DNA of 64,000 nt from assembly GCF_900109205.1 (NCBI RefSeq), contig NZ_FNZB01000003.1, positions 248,001-312,000 on the forward strand, in the 5' to 3' direction. Below are positions 9,322 to 19,012 of this stretch, one piece after another (positions within the stretch are counted from its first letter, which is position 1; every line of letters starts with the position of its first letter). A program made the position numbers and the translations under genes. Origin of the DNA: Sphingomonas sp. OV641 (GTDB taxonomy: Bacteria; Pseudomonadota; Alphaproteobacteria; Sphingomonadales; Sphingomonadaceae). The notes beneath the pieces are model-generated. The model saw only the letters and a list, made by a program, of their open reading frames with translations, did no database searches and was not told the DNA's origin.

Positions 9322-9353
9322 ATCCGGACTGCGGCTGGCGACGCAGTCCGGAT
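9322..9353. terminator. Perfect 12-bp hairpin between convergent genes
   Basis: ATCCGGACTGCG (9322-9333) and CGCAGTCCGGAT (9342-9353) form a perfect stem with an 8-base loop, 13 bases after the dipeptidase stop. There is no U-tract, so it may act as a 3'-end stabiliser or bidirectional terminator. Confidence 0.55.
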
Positions 9354-9399
9354 GTGAGGAGCGGGTCGCCTTGGCGCCCGGCCTGCGGCGTGCCCCGGT

Positions 9400-10404
9400 T
9401 CAGAAACCGCTCAGCAGGCTGGCGACATTGGCGCCCAGCGCGTCCACCGCGTAGCCGCCCTCCATGACGATAATGGTTGGTAGCCCGAGGCCCGCGATGT
9501 CGCGCGCGAGCGTGGCATAATCCGGCGTTCTCAGGGCAAAGTGGCTGATCGGGTCACCCTCCCAAGTGTCGGCGCCGAAGCTCAGCACCAGGAGCGTCGC
9601 CCCAAACGTGGTGATCGCATCCAGCGCCTGCGCCTGGGCGGCGCGAAACGCATCGATTGTTGTTCCGTGGGGCAGTGGCAGGTTCAGCGTGGCGCCTGTG
9701 CCGTCGCCTTCGCCGGCCTCATCGGCGTGACCCCAGTAGAAGGGATAATCGGTCGCCGGATCGGCATGGACGCTGGCGTAGAACACGTCGCCGCGTTCCC
9801 AGAAGATGTCCTGCGTGCCGTTGCCGTGGTGATAGTCGATGTCGAGGATCGCGACGCGCGCGTGCCCGGCGTCCCGCGCCGCCTGAGCGGCGATCGCCGC
9901 GACGTTGAGGTGGCAATAGCCCCCGCAATAATCGGCCCCGGCATGGTGGCCAGGCGGCCGACACAGGGCAAAGGCAGCACGTTCCCCGGCCAGCACCGCA
10001 TGGGTCGCGGCCAGCGCGGACTGTGCGCTTCCATAAGCGCTGTTCCAGGTCGCCGGCGTAATCGGTGTGGTCGCGTCGAAGGCGTAACGGCCCATCAGCG
10101 CGTCGATCCGCTCCAGCCGCAAGGGACGGCGTCCGACGATCGGAAAGGCATAAGGGATCGGATCACTCGGTCGCCCGGCCGCAGCCCAGGCAGCAGGCGC
10201 TTCCTTCAGAAAGCGAACGTAATCCGTGTCGTGCACCGCGTGAATTGGCGCTTCGCCGTGGTCCGGCGGTGTGTCCGCGCCGCCGATCGCATGAAGGATC
10301 CTTTCGGCGCGTGCGGGTATCTCGGCATAGGGCGTGAAGGCACCGTTGTGCAGCTCCAGGGCAGGGGCATGCGCCAGTTGATCGGGAGAGAAGAAGCGCT
10401 TCAT
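9400..10404 (-). CDS. Histone deacetylase family protein
   Basis: A 334-residue zinc-dependent deacetylase of the arginase/deacetylase fold; bacterial members include acetylpolyamine and acetoin-utilisation type deacetylases. Motifs in order: CRPPGHHAG (tandem catalytic His), ILDIDYHHGNGTQDIFW (zinc-binding DxDxHHGxG), FGADTWEGDP (zinc-binding Asp) and VMEGGYAVDALG (catalytic Tyr in GGY). All key residues are present, so it should be active. ATG 10404 was chosen; a TTG lies directly before it. It is cytoplasmic with no signal. The substrate, polyamine versus protein acetyl-lysine, cannot be settled from sequence. No acetoin genes are near. Confidence 0.9.
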   Translation of the reverse strand: MKRFFSPDQLAHAPALELHNGAFTPYAEIPARAERILHAIGGADTPPDHGEAPIHAVHDTDYVRFLKEAPAAWAAAGRPSDPIPYAFPIVGRRPLRLERIDALMGRYAFDATTPITPATWNSAYGSAQSALAATHAVLAGERAAFALCRPPGHHAGADYCGGYCHLNVAAIAAQAARDAGHARVAILDIDYHHGNGTQDIFWERGDVFYASVHADPATDYPFYWGHADEAGEGDGTGATLNLPLPHGTTIDAFRAAQAQALDAITTFGATLLVLSFGADTWEGDPISHFALRTPDYATLARDIAGLGLPTIIVMEGGYAVDALGANVASLLSGF

Positions 10405-10514
10405 CAAACCTTGTCCTCGCGTAGAAGATCAGCGTGAGTGCCGAGGTGCGGCGGTGTTGATCACACGGCATGCCGTGTCGCGTAGGCCATTGCCACGGAC
10501 CTACGCATGGCTGG

Positions 10515-11105
10515 CTATCGCGCCGGCTCCACCATTAAACTGCCGGCGGGCAGCGGCCGGCACAGATCGCGTGACGGGATGTCGGGATCGAGCCAGGCGG
10601 CCCAGTCGCTGCGCCCAAGCACCACCACCTGCCGCGAGTGATAGGGCTGAATATCCGGCCCGGGCTCGCACGTCAGCATGGTGAACGCCTCGCCCACCTC
10701 CGCATCCCTGCGCCACAGGCCCGCAATGCAGAACCAGCCATGGTCGACCAGACGGAACGCCCATTTATCCTTGCGCTTCGCCTTTGGATCGGCAGGCCTG
10801 GTGAACTCGTAAAAGGCGTCAACGGGTATCAGGCATCGCCCGCGGCGCAGATCACGGCCGTCCGAACGATAATTGTAGATCGGTCGACCGCCGGTTCCGG
10901 GCCAGCTCCAGCGCCGGGTGACGCACTCCGCCTGATCTCCCCGCTCATCGACCCCGCGAATGATGATGGTGGGATCGGTGATCCGAAAGCCGTCGAGCGG
11001 CGCCATGTTGGGCACGCCTTCGGGGAAGACGAGCGGGATTCGCGTCTCGCCCCAATCGTTGCGCAATTCACCGATGGCGATGCGGCGGGCGGCCTCGTTG
11101 CACAT
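10515..11105 (-). CDS. SRAP-domain protein (HMCES/YedK family)
   Basis: A 196-residue SOS-response-associated peptidase-like protein. The family forms a stable thiazolidine cross-link to abasic sites in single-stranded DNA through the N-terminal Cys2. The required residues are visible: MCNEAARR (Cys2 after Met removal), an Asn in YNYRSDG, the Glu in DAFYEF and the His in QPYHSRQ. The MCN instead of MCG start is a known subtype. RCLIPVDAFYEF is the family signature. It is followed on the minus strand by the HDAC-like gene after about 110 bp. It may respond to DNA damage, but I see no LexA box. Confidence 0.92.
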   Translation of the reverse strand: MCNEAARRIAIGELRNDWGETRIPLVFPEGVPNMAPLDGFRITDPTIIIRGVDERGDQAECVTRRWSWPGTGGRPIYNYRSDGRDLRRGRCLIPVDAFYEFTRPADPKAKRKDKWAFRLVDHGWFCIAGLWRRDAEVGEAFTMLTCEPGPDIQPYHSRQVVVLGRSDWAAWLDPDIPSRDLCRPLPAGSLMVEPAR

Positions 11106-11132
11106 GCGCCGGAGGGTAACCGATCGGCATGA

Positions 11133-11167
11133 CTGGCGCCAACCTCCCGCGAGGGAAGTGGCGCCAG
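11133..11167 (-). terminator. Nested hairpin downstream of lysK
   Basis: CTGGCGCCA (11133-11141) and TGGCGCCAG (11159-11167) enclose a TCCC-GCGA-GGGA hairpin, ten bases after the lysK stop on the minus strand and before the SRAP gene. The inner part carries the CTCCCGCGAG motif that recurs elsewhere in this window. Confidence 0.55.
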
Positions 11168-11177
11168 CTCTCCACCG

Positions 11178-12752
11178 CTACTGTGCGGCGAGCGCCTCGG
11201 CGATCAGACGGCGGGTGTTCGCCACGCCATACAGCCTGATGAAGCTTCCCATGCGCGGACCCTGGCTGGAGCCCAGCAGGGTTTCGTACAACGCCTTGAA
11301 CCAGTCGCGCAGCTCGCCGAAGCCGCCGGTCTTGCCGATCTCGTATACCGCGTTCTGGATGTCCTCGGCCGTTGCCTCCTCGCCCAGCGAGGCGAGATCC
11401 GCGTCCAGCCGCTGCAACGCTTCCACCTCAACTCCCTCCGGTGCACGGCGCCTCAGCGTGGGGGCGATGAAATCGCGGTGATAAGCAAGGGCATAGCCGA
11501 TCATGCGATCAAGCTCCGGGTGCGCGGCCGCGCTCGCATCGGGGAGGTAGTTGCCGAGATACCCCCAGACCTGCTCCTTGGAGGCACCTTCGCCCATCAC
11601 GCCGACGAGGTTCAGCAACAGGCCGAAGGTAACGGGCAGCGTTTCTGGCGGCACCTTTCCGCCGTGGATGTGGTGGACGGGGTTGCCGAGCCGCTCCTTC
11701 CAGCCCTGCGCCGGGTAGTTCGCGCGGAACTGCCAGTAATCGTCCACCGCACGCGGGATAAGGCCGAGGTGAAGCGACTTCGCCTTCTTGGGCTCGCGAT
11801 AGATGTAGAATGCGAGGCTCTCGTCGGGGCCGTAGGTCAGCCATTCCTCGATCGAAAGCCCGTTGCCCTTCGACTTGGAGATCTTCTCGCCCTTGGCGTC
11901 CAGGAACAGCTCGTAGATCAGCCCCTCCGGTCGCCGACCGCCGAGCACCTGCGCGATCTTGCCGCCGAGCACGCCTGAATCAATCAGGTCCTTGCCGTAC
12001 ATCTCATAATCGACGCCAAGCGCGGCCCAGCGCATGCCCCAATCGGGCTTCCACTGCAGCTTGGCCTTGCCGCCCAGTATCGACTGTTCGACCGTCTGGC
12101 CTTCATCGACGAAGCGAATGATCCCCGCCTCGGCGTCGACGACCTCGACCGGCACCTGGAGAACGATGCCGGATGTCGGGCTGATCGGCAGGACCGGGGA
12201 GTAGGTAGCCTGCCGCTCGGCGCGGAGCGTCGGCAGCATGACGGCCATGATCTTGTCGTAGTTGCGCAGGACGTCGCGCAGCTGCTCGTCGAAACGGCCC
12301 GAGGTGTAGTATTCGGTCGACGACGCGAATTCATATTCGAAGCCGAAGCGGTCGAGGAAGTCGCGCAGCATCGCATTGTTGTGCGCCGCGAAGCTGTCGA
12401 ACTTGCCGAACGGATCGGGGATGCGCGACAAGGGCTTGCCGAGATGCTGCGCCAGCATCTCCTTGTTGGGCACGTTGTCGGGCACCTTGCGCAGCCCGTC
12501 CATGTCGTCGCTGAACGCGACGAGTCGGGTGGGGCGGCCGGTCATTTCCTCATACGCGCGGCGGACCATGGTGGTGCGCAGCACTTCCTGGAAGGTGCCG
12601 ATATGCGGCAGACCCGACGGGCCATAGCCTGTTTCGAACAGCATCGGTGCCCCATCCGGCTTGCCATCCGGCCACCGCTTGAGGAGCTTGCGGGCCTCCT
12701 CATACGGCCAGGCCTTGGACTCGAGGGCGGCGGAGCGAAGTTCGTCGGTCAT
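11178..12752 (-). CDS. lysK: Class I lysyl-tRNA synthetase
   Basis: A 524-residue class I LysRS, which charges tRNA-Lys with lysine. It belongs to the archaeal-type class I fold, unrelated to the class II LysRS of most bacteria, and is the normal form in alphaproteobacteria. The HIGH-type box is [16 protein letters not shown] and the KMSKS-type box is [17 protein letters not shown]. The C-terminal alpha-helical tRNA-binding part ends [18 protein letters not shown]. The ATG at 12752 opens [20 protein letters not shown]. It is divergent from crtZ with a 51-bp gap that must hold both promoters. Confidence 0.95.
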   Translation of the reverse strand: MTDELRSAALESKAWPYEEARKLLKRWPDGKPDGAPMLFETGYGPSGLPHIGTFQEVLRTTMVRRAYEEMTGRPTRLVAFSDDMDGLRKVPDNVPNKEMLAQHLGKPLSRIPDPFGKFDSFAAHNNAMLRDFLDRFGFEYEFASSTEYYTSGRFDEQLRDVLRNYDKIMAVMLPTLRAERQATYSPVLPISPTSGIVLQVPVEVVDAEAGIIRFVDEGQTVEQSILGGKAKLQWKPDWGMRWAALGVDYEMYGKDLIDSGVLGGKIAQVLGGRRPEGLIYELFLDAKGEKISKSKGNGLSIEEWLTYGPDESLAFYIYREPKKAKSLHLGLIPRAVDDYWQFRANYPAQGWKERLGNPVHHIHGGKVPPETLPVTFGLLLNLVGVMGEGASKEQVWGYLGNYLPDASAAAHPELDRMIGYALAYHRDFIAPTLRRRAPEGVEVEALQRLDADLASLGEEATAEDIQNAVYEIGKTGGFGELRDWFKALYETLLGSSQGPRMGSFIRLYGVANTRRLIAEALAAQ

Positions 12753-12803
12753 GATGGAGTGCGCCGTAGCGATGCGCTTGCCGGATGGCTATATGCGCAG
12801 GCC

Positions 12804-13325
12804 ATGTCGTTCTGGACCGGCCTTTTCCTGCTTCTCCTTACCGTCGCCGGTATGGAGGGCTTCGCCTATGTCATGCACCGTTGGGTCATGCATGGGCCGG
12901 GCTGGTTCCTGCACGAGAGCCATCATCGGCCGCGGACCGGTCGGTTCGAGCTGAACGATTTATATGGCGTGATCTTCGCCATCCCATCCATCGTGCTGAT
13001 CTGGGGCGCGGTGCAGGGCGGCTGGTGGGAAGGCTGGGCGTGGATTGGTGCGGGGATAGCGGCCTATGGCGCGATCTACTTCGGCTTTCACGACGTGATC
13101 GTGCATGAGCGAGTGCGTACGCGCTATCTGCCCAAGTCCAGCTACATGAAGCGCATCGTCCAGGCACACCGGCTTCATCATGTGGTGAACACGAAGGAGG
13201 GCACCGTCAGCTTCGGGTTCCTCATCGCGCCGCGGCCGGAGGAACTAAAGGCCGAGCTGAAGCGACGAGGGCGGGCTGGGGTCCGTGCGCCGGCGCGTCC
13301 AAGCGAGATGTTTGCCGAAAAGTAA
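12804..13325 (+). CDS. crtZ: Beta-carotene hydroxylase
   Basis: A 173-residue di-iron membrane hydroxylase of the fatty-acid hydroxylase superfamily that converts beta-carotene to zeaxanthin, giving the yellow carotenoids typical of sphingomonads. All His clusters are present: HRWVMHG, HESHH, FHDVIVHER and HRLHH, separated by hydrophobic membrane segments (LLLLTVAGMEGFAYVM; IFAIPSIVLIWGAVQ). Length matches CrtZ. No other carotenoid genes lie in the window, so crtZ is separate from the crt cluster. The start ATG 12804 precedes the first membrane helix. Confidence 0.92.
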   Translation: MSFWTGLFLLLLTVAGMEGFAYVMHRWVMHGPGWFLHESHHRPRTGRFELNDLYGVIFAIPSIVLIWGAVQGGWWEGWAWIGAGIAAYGAIYFGFHDVIVHERVRTRYLPKSSYMKRIVQAHRLHHVVNTKEGTVSFGFLIAPRPEELKAELKRRGRAGVRAPARPSEMFAEK

Positions 13326-13350
13326 CCTTTCAGCGCGGATAAGGCCGGGC

Positions 13351-13677
13351 ATGGATCACGCCATTCCGCTCCCGAGCCCGGCTGACACGGACGAAAACCG
13401 CCGCGCATTGCGCAAGGCGGTGAAGATGCGCGCTCATTTGCGCGACCGTGGCACGACCCGGTTCGAGATCGAAGTGGTCGACCTCTCGACCACGGGTTTC
13501 CGGGCGCAGACCAGCTTCACGCTCTGGCCGGGCACGACCGTGTGGCTGACGCTTCCCGGTTTGGCGGGGCTGGAGGCGGTGGTCGCGTGGCGCGACAAAT
13601 ATCGCTACGGCTGCGCCTTCACCAAGCCGCTGCACCCTGCCGTGTTCGACCATATCGTGGCGCTGGGCAACAGCTGA
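13351..13677 (+). CDS. PilZ-domain protein
   Basis: A 108-residue single-domain PilZ protein, a likely cyclic-di-GMP receptor. The c-di-GMP signature appears as a basic RRALRKAVKMR stretch near residue 20 followed by VVDLSTTGFRA (D/NxSxxG). The usual RxxxR is met by RKAVK/R spacing, which is approximate. A free PilZ domain often acts as an adaptor on motility or polysaccharide machinery. It lies 25 bp after crtZ on the same strand. A diguanylate cyclase gene is encoded about 17 kb away. Confidence 0.8.
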   Translation: MDHAIPLPSPADTDENRRALRKAVKMRAHLRDRGTTRFEIEVVDLSTTGFRAQTSFTLWPGTTVWLTLPGLAGLEAVVAWRDKYRYGCAFTKPLHPAVFDHIVALGNS

Positions 13678-13744
13678 CGCTCGGTCCCGATCCGCTTGCA
13701 CGAAGCTTGTCGACGGGTGCGCCGATTGCCTGATTGCAGTTAGC

Positions 13745-13791
13745 GCGGGAGGGAAGTCAATCTTTTCGAGAGGACGACACCGCCCTCCCGC
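13745..13791. terminator. Inverted repeat between PilZ gene and prs
   Basis: GCGGGAGGG (13745-13753) and CCCTCCCGC (13783-13791) form a 9-bp stem with a long loop, between two convergent genes; the plus-strand 3' flank is AAAAC. Probably a bidirectional terminator, especially for prs, whose transcript would meet a run of T on the minus strand. Confidence 0.55.
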
Positions 13792-13797
13792 AAAACC

Positions 13798-14733
13798 TCA
13801 ATCGAACAGCGAAGACACGCTCGACTCGTCCGCGATGCGCCGGATCGCCTCGGCGAGCAGCGGGGCGATCGTCAGGTGGCGGATGCGTCCGGCGCTGCCG
13901 ATCGCTTCCTGATTGCCGATGGAATCAGTGATGACCAGTTCCCGCAGGGAAGACCCCTCGACACGCGCCACCGCGCCGCCGGACAGGACGCCATGGCTGA
14001 CATAGGCGACAACGTCCTCCGCGCCCGCTTCACGCAACGCCGCCGCGGCGTTGCAGAGCGTTCCGGCGGAGTCGACGATATCGTCGATGAGGATGCAGAA
14101 GCGCCCCTCAACGTCGCCGATGATGTTCATCACTTCCGATTCGCCGGCGCGCTCGCGGCGCTTGTCGACGATCGCGAGCGGCGCATTGTGCAGGCGCTTG
14201 GCTAACGCACGGGCGCGGACCACGCCGCCGACGTCCGGCGAGACGACCATCAGGTTCTTGGAGCCGAAACGGGCCAGAATGTCCGCTGACATGACCGGTG
14301 CGGCGAACAGATTGTCCGTCGGGATGTCGAAAAAGCCCTGGATCTGGCCGGCGTGCAGGTCGACCGACAAGACGCGATCGGCGCCTGCGGTGGTGATCAG
14401 ATTGGCGACGAGCTTGGCTGAAATCGGCGTGCGCGGCCCGGGCTTTCGATCCTGACGGGCGTAGCCGAAGTACGGGATCACGGCGGTGATCCGCTTTGCC
14501 GAGGCGCGCTTCAGCGCATCGATGCAGATCAGCAGCTCCATCAGATTGTCGTTGACGGGGTAGCTGGTGGACTGAAGCAGGAACACGTCCTCGCCGCGGA
14601 CATTCTCCATGATCTCGACAAAGATCTCCTCGTCGGCGAATCGCCGGACGAGCGCCTCCGTCAGGGGAATCTCGAGATAGGAGGCGATGTCGCGCGCCAG
14701 CGGCAGGTTCGAGTTGCCGGTCATCAATTTCAT
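13798..14733 (-). CDS. prs: Ribose-phosphate pyrophosphokinase
   Basis: A 311-residue PRPP synthetase that makes phosphoribosyl pyrophosphate from ribose-5-phosphate and ATP for nucleotide, His and Trp synthesis. Motifs are [16 protein letters not shown], the divalent-metal/ATP region [18 protein letters not shown], the flexible loop KRRERAGE and the PRPP-binding loop [14 protein letters not shown]. The start is the ATG at 14733 ([20 protein letters not shown]), which matches the family N-terminus. The open frame extends far upstream of it, but that stretch is the reverse of gltX and not protein-like. Divergent from gltX. Confidence 0.96.
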   Translation of the reverse strand: MKLMTGNSNLPLARDIASYLEIPLTEALVRRFADEEIFVEIMENVRGEDVFLLQSTSYPVNDNLMELLICIDALKRASAKRITAVIPYFGYARQDRKPGPRTPISAKLVANLITTAGADRVLSVDLHAGQIQGFFDIPTDNLFAAPVMSADILARFGSKNLMVVSPDVGGVVRARALAKRLHNAPLAIVDKRRERAGESEVMNIIGDVEGRFCILIDDIVDSAGTLCNAAAALREAGAEDVVAYVSHGVLSGGAVARVEGSSLRELVITDSIGNQEAIGSAGRIRHLTIAPLLAEAIRRIADESSVSSLFD

Positions 14734-14850
14734 GGTCGTCGCGCCCTTTCTGCGCGGCCCCCTTAGCGCGAACGGTCCATGTTGCAATCGTGCGACATGG
14801 ATTGATGAGACAGTTTGCGGATCACGCGAGGCAAGCCTAACCGGCGCTGC

Positions 14851-16179
14851 ATGACCGTGGTTACCCGCTTCGCCCCCTCGCCGACCGGCCGCCTGCACGT
14901 CGGAAATATTCGTGCCGCGCTCCACAATTGGATGTTCGCACGATCGCAGGGCGGGCGGTTCCTGCTGCGCATCGACGATACGGATGCCGAGCGCAGCGAG
15001 GAGCGATTCGTGGCCGCAATCCGCGATGATCTGGCTTGGCTTGGCCTGCAGCCGGATCAAAGCGTGCGACAGTCGGAGCGTTTTGGCCTGTACGAAAAGC
15101 GCTTCGATGAATTGCGCGCGGCCGGGCGAATTTATCCGGCATATGAGACCAGCCAGGAGTTGGACCTCAAGCGCAAGATCCAGCTCGGACGGGGCATGCC
15201 CCCCGTTTACGACCGCGCCGCGCTTCAGCTGACCGACGCCGATCGCAATCGCCTGGAGCAGGAGGGCGTCCGGCCGCATTGGCGCTTTCACCTGGATCAT
15301 GATGCGCCGGTGGAATGGGACGATTTGGTGCGCGGCCACCAAAGGTTCGACCCGCGCACCATGAGCGATCCGGTGATCCGCCGTGCGGATGGATCATGGC
15401 TCTATATGTTGCCGTCGGCGATCGACGACATGGACATGGGCATCAGCCATGTGGTGCGCGGCGAGGATCATGTGGCCAATACCGCGTTGCAGATCCAGAT
15501 GTTCGCGGCGCTCGGCAGCGCGCCGCCCAGCTTCGCGCACACCGCCCTGCTGACCGGAAGCGAGGGCAAGCTTTCCAAGCGGCTGGGCAGCCTTGGCGTC
15601 GACCAGTTGCGAGAGGCCGGGATCGAACCGCAGGCGATCCGCGCTTTGCTTGCGCGGCTGGGGACGAGCGATCCCGTCGAGCCCGTCGGCGACATGACGC
15701 CCTTGCTCGCGACCTTTGACTTCGGCCGGTTCGGACGTGCGCCGGCGCGATTCGATGAAGCCGAACTGGCGCAGCTGAGCGCGCGAATCATTCACCAGCT
15801 TCCTTATGCGGCGGTGGCGGATCGCCTGCCGGCCGGGATGACGGCCGACGCATGGGATGCGGTGAAGCCGAATCTGACGACAGTTGCCGAGGCGGCCGAT
15901 TGGTGGCGCGTGATCGAGGGACCGGTGGACGCTGCCATCCCCGACGAAGACCGAGCGTTTCTGGTCGAGGCGGCCGATGCGGCGCAGGCGATCACCTGGG
16001 AGGGCGATCCCTGGCACCAGCTTGTCGGCGTGCTGAAGGAAAGGACCGGGCGGAAGGGCAAGGCGCTGTTCCTGCCGCTTCGCCTGGCGCTGACCGGGCG
16101 CGATCACGGGCCGGACATGGCGGCGCTGCTGCCGCTGATCGGCCGCGACCGGGCCATCTCGCGCCTCCAAAGCGCTTAG
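14851..16179 (+). CDS. gltX: Glutamyl-tRNA synthetase
   Basis: A 442-residue class I GluRS. The N-terminal [20 protein letters not shown] carries the HIGH-like HVGN box and the KMSKS box is [11 protein letters not shown]. Length is slightly shorter than the E. coli enzyme, as in the second GluRS copy that many alphaproteobacteria carry. The genus may therefore hold another gltX elsewhere, with specificity divided between tRNA-Glu and tRNA-Gln (which is later amidated). ATG 14851 starts the Rossmann strand. It is divergent from prs and followed by tonB after 127 bp. Confidence 0.93.
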   Translation: MTVVTRFAPSPTGRLHVGNIRAALHNWMFARSQGGRFLLRIDDTDAERSEERFVAAIRDDLAWLGLQPDQSVRQSERFGLYEKRFDELRAAGRIYPAYETSQELDLKRKIQLGRGMPPVYDRAALQLTDADRNRLEQEGVRPHWRFHLDHDAPVEWDDLVRGHQRFDPRTMSDPVIRRADGSWLYMLPSAIDDMDMGISHVVRGEDHVANTALQIQMFAALGSAPPSFAHTALLTGSEGKLSKRLGSLGVDQLREAGIEPQAIRALLARLGTSDPVEPVGDMTPLLATFDFGRFGRAPARFDEAELAQLSARIIHQLPYAAVADRLPAGMTADAWDAVKPNLTTVAEAADWWRVIEGPVDAAIPDEDRAFLVEAADAAQAITWEGDPWHQLVGVLKERTGRKGKALFLPLRLALTGRDHGPDMAALLPLIGRDRAISRLQSA

Positions 16180-16215
16180 CGCGAAGCGGTACAACAGCGC
16201 CACGCAATCGCTTGC

Positions 16216-16243
16216 TCGGCAAAAGGTATGTGGTAACATCACA
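16216..16243 (+). promoter_or_regulatory. Promoter-like site with TGTG/CACA symmetry before tonB
   Basis: TTGCTC followed after 16 bases by TAACAT resembles a -35/-10 pair. The -10 region lies inside TGTGGTAACATCACA, a near-symmetric TGTG...CACA element that could bind a CRP/FNR-type dimer. Motif reading only. Confidence 0.35.
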
Positions 16244-16306
16244 ATACGGACTGAAGCCTTTGAAAGCTTGGGTCCGGAAGGAGAAGCATAAAACGGGAGA
16301 GGGTAG

Positions 16307-16966
16307 ATGTACGCGAACCAGCAATATCGATCCGGCATCAATGCAGGCAGCCTGGCCGCTGCCGTCGCCGTCAATGCCGGAGTGATCGGCGCCCTGCTGT
16401 TGTCGGCTCCGGTCATCGAGGCGATCCGGCAGCGGACGGTGTTACGCGTCGAAAACATTCCGCTGGCGCCGCCCCCTCCTGAGATCATCAAGCCGGAGAC
16501 GCCGCGGACGGCGGCGGAGAACAGCGTGGTGACGCCGCCAGAGCGGCCGGATACGTCCATGGCGGTGACAAGCACGGCGTCGTCCGAATTCGCGCTCCCG
16601 CCGCTTCCGCTTCCCCCGTTGCCGCCCATCGCCCCAGGCGGTGAGACAGCCACTGCCAGCGAGCCGCCTTTGCCGCCCGTGCTAGTGGACGCGCGCCCGG
16701 ATCCTCGCTTTGCACGCGACATGCAGCCGGCCTATCCCGCCGGGGAGCGCCGCGCCGAGCGGGAGGGGATGGCAACCGTCCGCATCACCATCGGCACGGA
16801 TGGCAGAATTGTCGCCGCCGAATGCGTGGCCGCAACCAACGAGGCGTTCTGCCGTGCCACGCGGAGCCAAGCTTTGGCGAAATGGCGCTTCCGGCCAGCA
16901 ACGCGTGACGGCGTGGCGGTGGAAACGACGCGGGAGATGACCGTGCGCTTCCAGCTTGAATCCTGA
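16307..16966 (+). CDS. TonB family protein
   Basis: A 219-residue energy transducer that links the ExbB/ExbD proton motor to outer-membrane TonB-dependent receptors. It has a short N-terminal cytoplasmic part, a membrane anchor (about residues 12-35, SLAAAVAVNAGVIGALLLSA), a Pro-rich periplasmic linker (LAPPPPEIIKPE; LPPLPLPPLPPIAP) and a C-terminal TonB domain from about residue 130 (AERREGMATVRITIGTDGRI). Two Cys in the C-domain (AECVAA, AFCRAT) may pair. Its ribosome site GGGAGAGGG is strong. No exbB/exbD or receptor gene is adjacent, so it is an orphan TonB. Confidence 0.88.
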   Translation: MYANQQYRSGINAGSLAAAVAVNAGVIGALLLSAPVIEAIRQRTVLRVENIPLAPPPPEIIKPETPRTAAENSVVTPPERPDTSMAVTSTASSEFALPPLPLPPLPPIAPGGETATASEPPLPPVLVDARPDPRFARDMQPAYPAGERRAEREGMATVRITIGTDGRIVAAECVAATNEAFCRATRSQALAKWRFRPATRDGVAVETTREMTVRFQLES

Positions 16967-17067
16967 GCCATGATGCCGCGCCGGGGAGCCAGCGGCCAGA
17001 CGGTCAAGCCGGCTTCCCGGCCACAGCATGGCGGGAGGTGGCGGGTGAGGGGCTGGTTTCGGCATCC

Positions 17068-17436
17068 ATGGGCCACTATGTCCAACCGATGCAATTCTTT
17101 GCCCGGATGAGCCCGTTTCGCGCGGTGCGCGACCTGCGCCTGTTTCTGCACCAGCGGCAGAAACACGAACTCATCTTCCTCTTCCTCTCCGTGATCCTGA
17201 CGGGGCTGCTGATCATCGGCTTTGCCAAGGATTCCTCGGTCGAGAAGGTTTACAAGCCCGAGATCGTCTATGTGCAGCAATGGCGGCTTGATCGCACCGA
17301 TGCGGAGATCCGGGCCCAGCAGGCGATCGACGCGCCCATCAAGCAGAAGCAGATGGACGAGCAGAAGCGCCGCCAGGAAGAGCTGCGCGCGTCATTCCAG
17401 AAGGTGGACGACAAGCTGAAGCGATGGGGGCTGTAA
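17068..17436 (+). CDS. Small single-pass membrane protein with coiled coil
   Basis: About 122 residues: an N-terminal basic segment (FRAVRDLRLFLHQRQKHE), one transmembrane helix (LIFLFLSVILTGLLIIGFA), then a periplasmic stretch and a C-terminal charged helix (IKQKQMDEQKRRQEELRASF) typical of a coiled coil. I know this arrangement from sphingomonad genomes but not a function. The start is uncertain: ATG 17068, 17089 or 17107 and GTG 17038 are all in frame without a clear ribosome site. The 3' end overlaps ribD by 13 bases in another frame, so the two are coupled. Confidence 0.7.
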   Translation: MGHYVQPMQFFARMSPFRAVRDLRLFLHQRQKHELIFLFLSVILTGLLIIGFAKDSSVEKVYKPEIVYVQQWRLDRTDAEIRAQQAIDAPIKQKQMDEQKRRQEELRASFQKVDDKLKRWGL

Positions 17437-18416
17437 ACGCCGCCGACGCGCGCTGGATGGGGGCGGCCCTGGCGCTGGCGACGCGGGGCCGTGGACGAAC
17501 GAGCCCCAATCCGGCGGTCGGATGCGTAATCGTGCGCGATGGCACGGTCGTCGGTCGTGGATGGACCCAGCCGAGTGGCCGTCCCCATGCCGAGGCAATG
17601 GCGCTGGGCGCGGCCGGAGACCGGGCGCGAGGCGCCACCGCTTACGTAACGCTGGAGCCATGCGCCCATGTGTCGCCACGCGGGCCGGCATGCGCGGACC
17701 TGCTGGTTGCCAGCGAAGTGGCGCGGGTTGTCGTCGCGCTTGGCGATCCGGACCCGCGCACCAATGGCAAGGGGCTGGCGCGACTCGCGGCGGCCGGGAT
17801 CGACACGGCAGTGGGGGTGAGGGCGGCGGAGGCGCGGGTCAGCATGGCCGGCTTTCTCACCCGGCTGGCGCAGGGGCGCCCGCATGTGACGCTGAAGCTT
17901 GCGACCTCGCTGGACGGGTGCATCGCGCGCGGTAATGGCGAAAGCCAGTGGATCACCGGCCCCGAGGCGCGCGCGCATGCGCATGTCGAACGCAGCCGGC
18001 ACGACATCATCCTGGTCGGGCGCGGGACCTGGGAGATGGACCAGCCAAGGTTGGACGTGCGGCTGCCGGGGCTCGAATCGCGCTCGCCAAGGCGGGTGGT
18101 GCTGTCGAGCGCTGGCGTGACCGGGGATGCCGCGTGGATCGACTCGCCAGCGGCGATCGCGAACCTGGGCGGCGATCATGTCTTCATCGAAGGCGGAGCT
18201 GGCGCCGCGGCGGCATTCCTGGCCGCCGATCTGGTCGACCGCCTCGTGCTGTATCGCGCGCCGATCCTGATCGGGGGCGGCCGCCCTGCCGTGAACGACA
18301 TCGGATTGGCGGCACTGAGCGAGGCGCATGGGCGCTGGGTACAGAGTGATGCGCGCCAGCTTGGCAGGGACCGGCTCGAGGTCTACGAGCGTTTGCGATG
18401 TTCACCGGGATCATAA
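17424..18416 (+). CDS. ribD: Bifunctional diaminohydroxyphosphoribosylaminopyrimidine deaminase / reductase
   Basis: A 330-residue RibD performing the second and third steps of riboflavin synthesis: deamination, then NADPH reduction of the ribosyl chain. The deaminase half has the zinc motif PHAEAMAL and the Cys pair in [17 protein letters not shown]. The reductase half starts around residue 150 ([16 protein letters not shown]) with [16 protein letters not shown]. The usual GRTPPC spacing is replaced by SPRGPAC, a variant common in this order. It overlaps the upstream small gene by 13 bases and ribE downstream by 19 bases, so it is the first enzyme gene of a tightly coupled rib operon. Confidence 0.95.
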   Translation: MGAVNAADARWMGAALALATRGRGRTSPNPAVGCVIVRDGTVVGRGWTQPSGRPHAEAMALGAAGDRARGATAYVTLEPCAHVSPRGPACADLLVASEVARVVVALGDPDPRTNGKGLARLAAAGIDTAVGVRAAEARVSMAGFLTRLAQGRPHVTLKLATSLDGCIARGNGESQWITGPEARAHAHVERSRHDIILVGRGTWEMDQPRLDVRLPGLESRSPRRVVLSSAGVTGDAAWIDSPAAIANLGGDHVFIEGGAGAAAAFLAADLVDRLVLYRAPILIGGGRPAVNDIGLAALSEAHGRWVQSDARQLGRDRLEVYERLRCSPGS

Positions 18417-19012
18417 CCGACGTCGGCCAAATCACGCGCGTGGAAACGCGTGGCGATACGCGCGTGGTGGTTGGCACGAGCTACGAAACGCTGGAGATCG
18501 ATCTGGGCGCTTCGGTCGCCTGTTCGGGCGTTTGCCTTACCGTCGTCGACAAGGGGCCGGACTGGCTGGCCTTTGACGTATCCGGCGAGACAGTGCAGCG
18601 AACGGCGCAGGGCCAGTGGAGCGAGGGGCGCCGGCTGAACCTTGAGCGCGCGATGAAGCTGGGCGACGAACTGGGCGGCCATATCGTGACCGGGCACGTC
18701 GACGGCATCGCCGAAGTGATCGGGGTCTGCCCCGATGGCGATTCGAAGCGCGTCGGCTTTCGCGTGTCCAGCGATCTGGCGCCATTCCTGGCGCCCAAGG
18801 GATCGGTGACAGTGGATGGCGTGTCGCTGACCGTCAACGAAGTCAGCGATGCCGAGGACGGTTCGACCCACTTCGCGGTCAACATCATACCCCATACCCA
18901 AGCGGTGACGACGCTTTCGGATCTGGCGCCGGGCAGCGCCGTCAACATCGAGATCGATGTGCTCGCCCGCTATCTCCAACGGATGGAACATTATCGTGCA
19001 AAAGCCCGCTGA
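18398..19012 (+). CDS. ribE: Riboflavin synthase alpha chain
   Basis: A 204-residue riboflavin synthase (the ribE/ribC gene, named differently between species) that dismutates two 6,7-dimethyl-8-ribityllumazines into riboflavin and the pyrimidinedione. It has the expected duplicated lumazine-binding beta-barrels, each with a Gly-rich start: [12 protein letters not shown] and [17 protein letters not shown]. It overlaps ribD by 19 bases and the next gene by 17 bases. The product is cytosolic and forms trimers in the family. Confidence 0.95.
   Translation: MFTGIITDVGQITRVETRGDTRVVVGTSYETLEIDLGASVACSGVCLTVVDKGPDWLAFDVSGETVQRTAQGQWSEGRRLNLERAMKLGDELGGHIVTGHVDGIAEVIGVCPDGDSKRVGFRVSSDLAPFLAPKGSVTVDGVSLTVNEVSDAEDGSTHFAVNIIPHTQAVTTLSDLAPGSAVNIEIDVLARYLQRMEHYRAKAR

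Noticed and set aside
14734..15342. N-terminal extension of prs by some 200 residues
   Set aside because: The prs family N-terminus starts at the ATG at 14733; the extension is the reverse of gltX codons and has no domain.
16967..18995. FMN riboswitch before the riboflavin genes
   Set aside because: None of the conserved RFN core sequences are visible upstream of ribD or inside ribE before ribB; the genes overlap directly.
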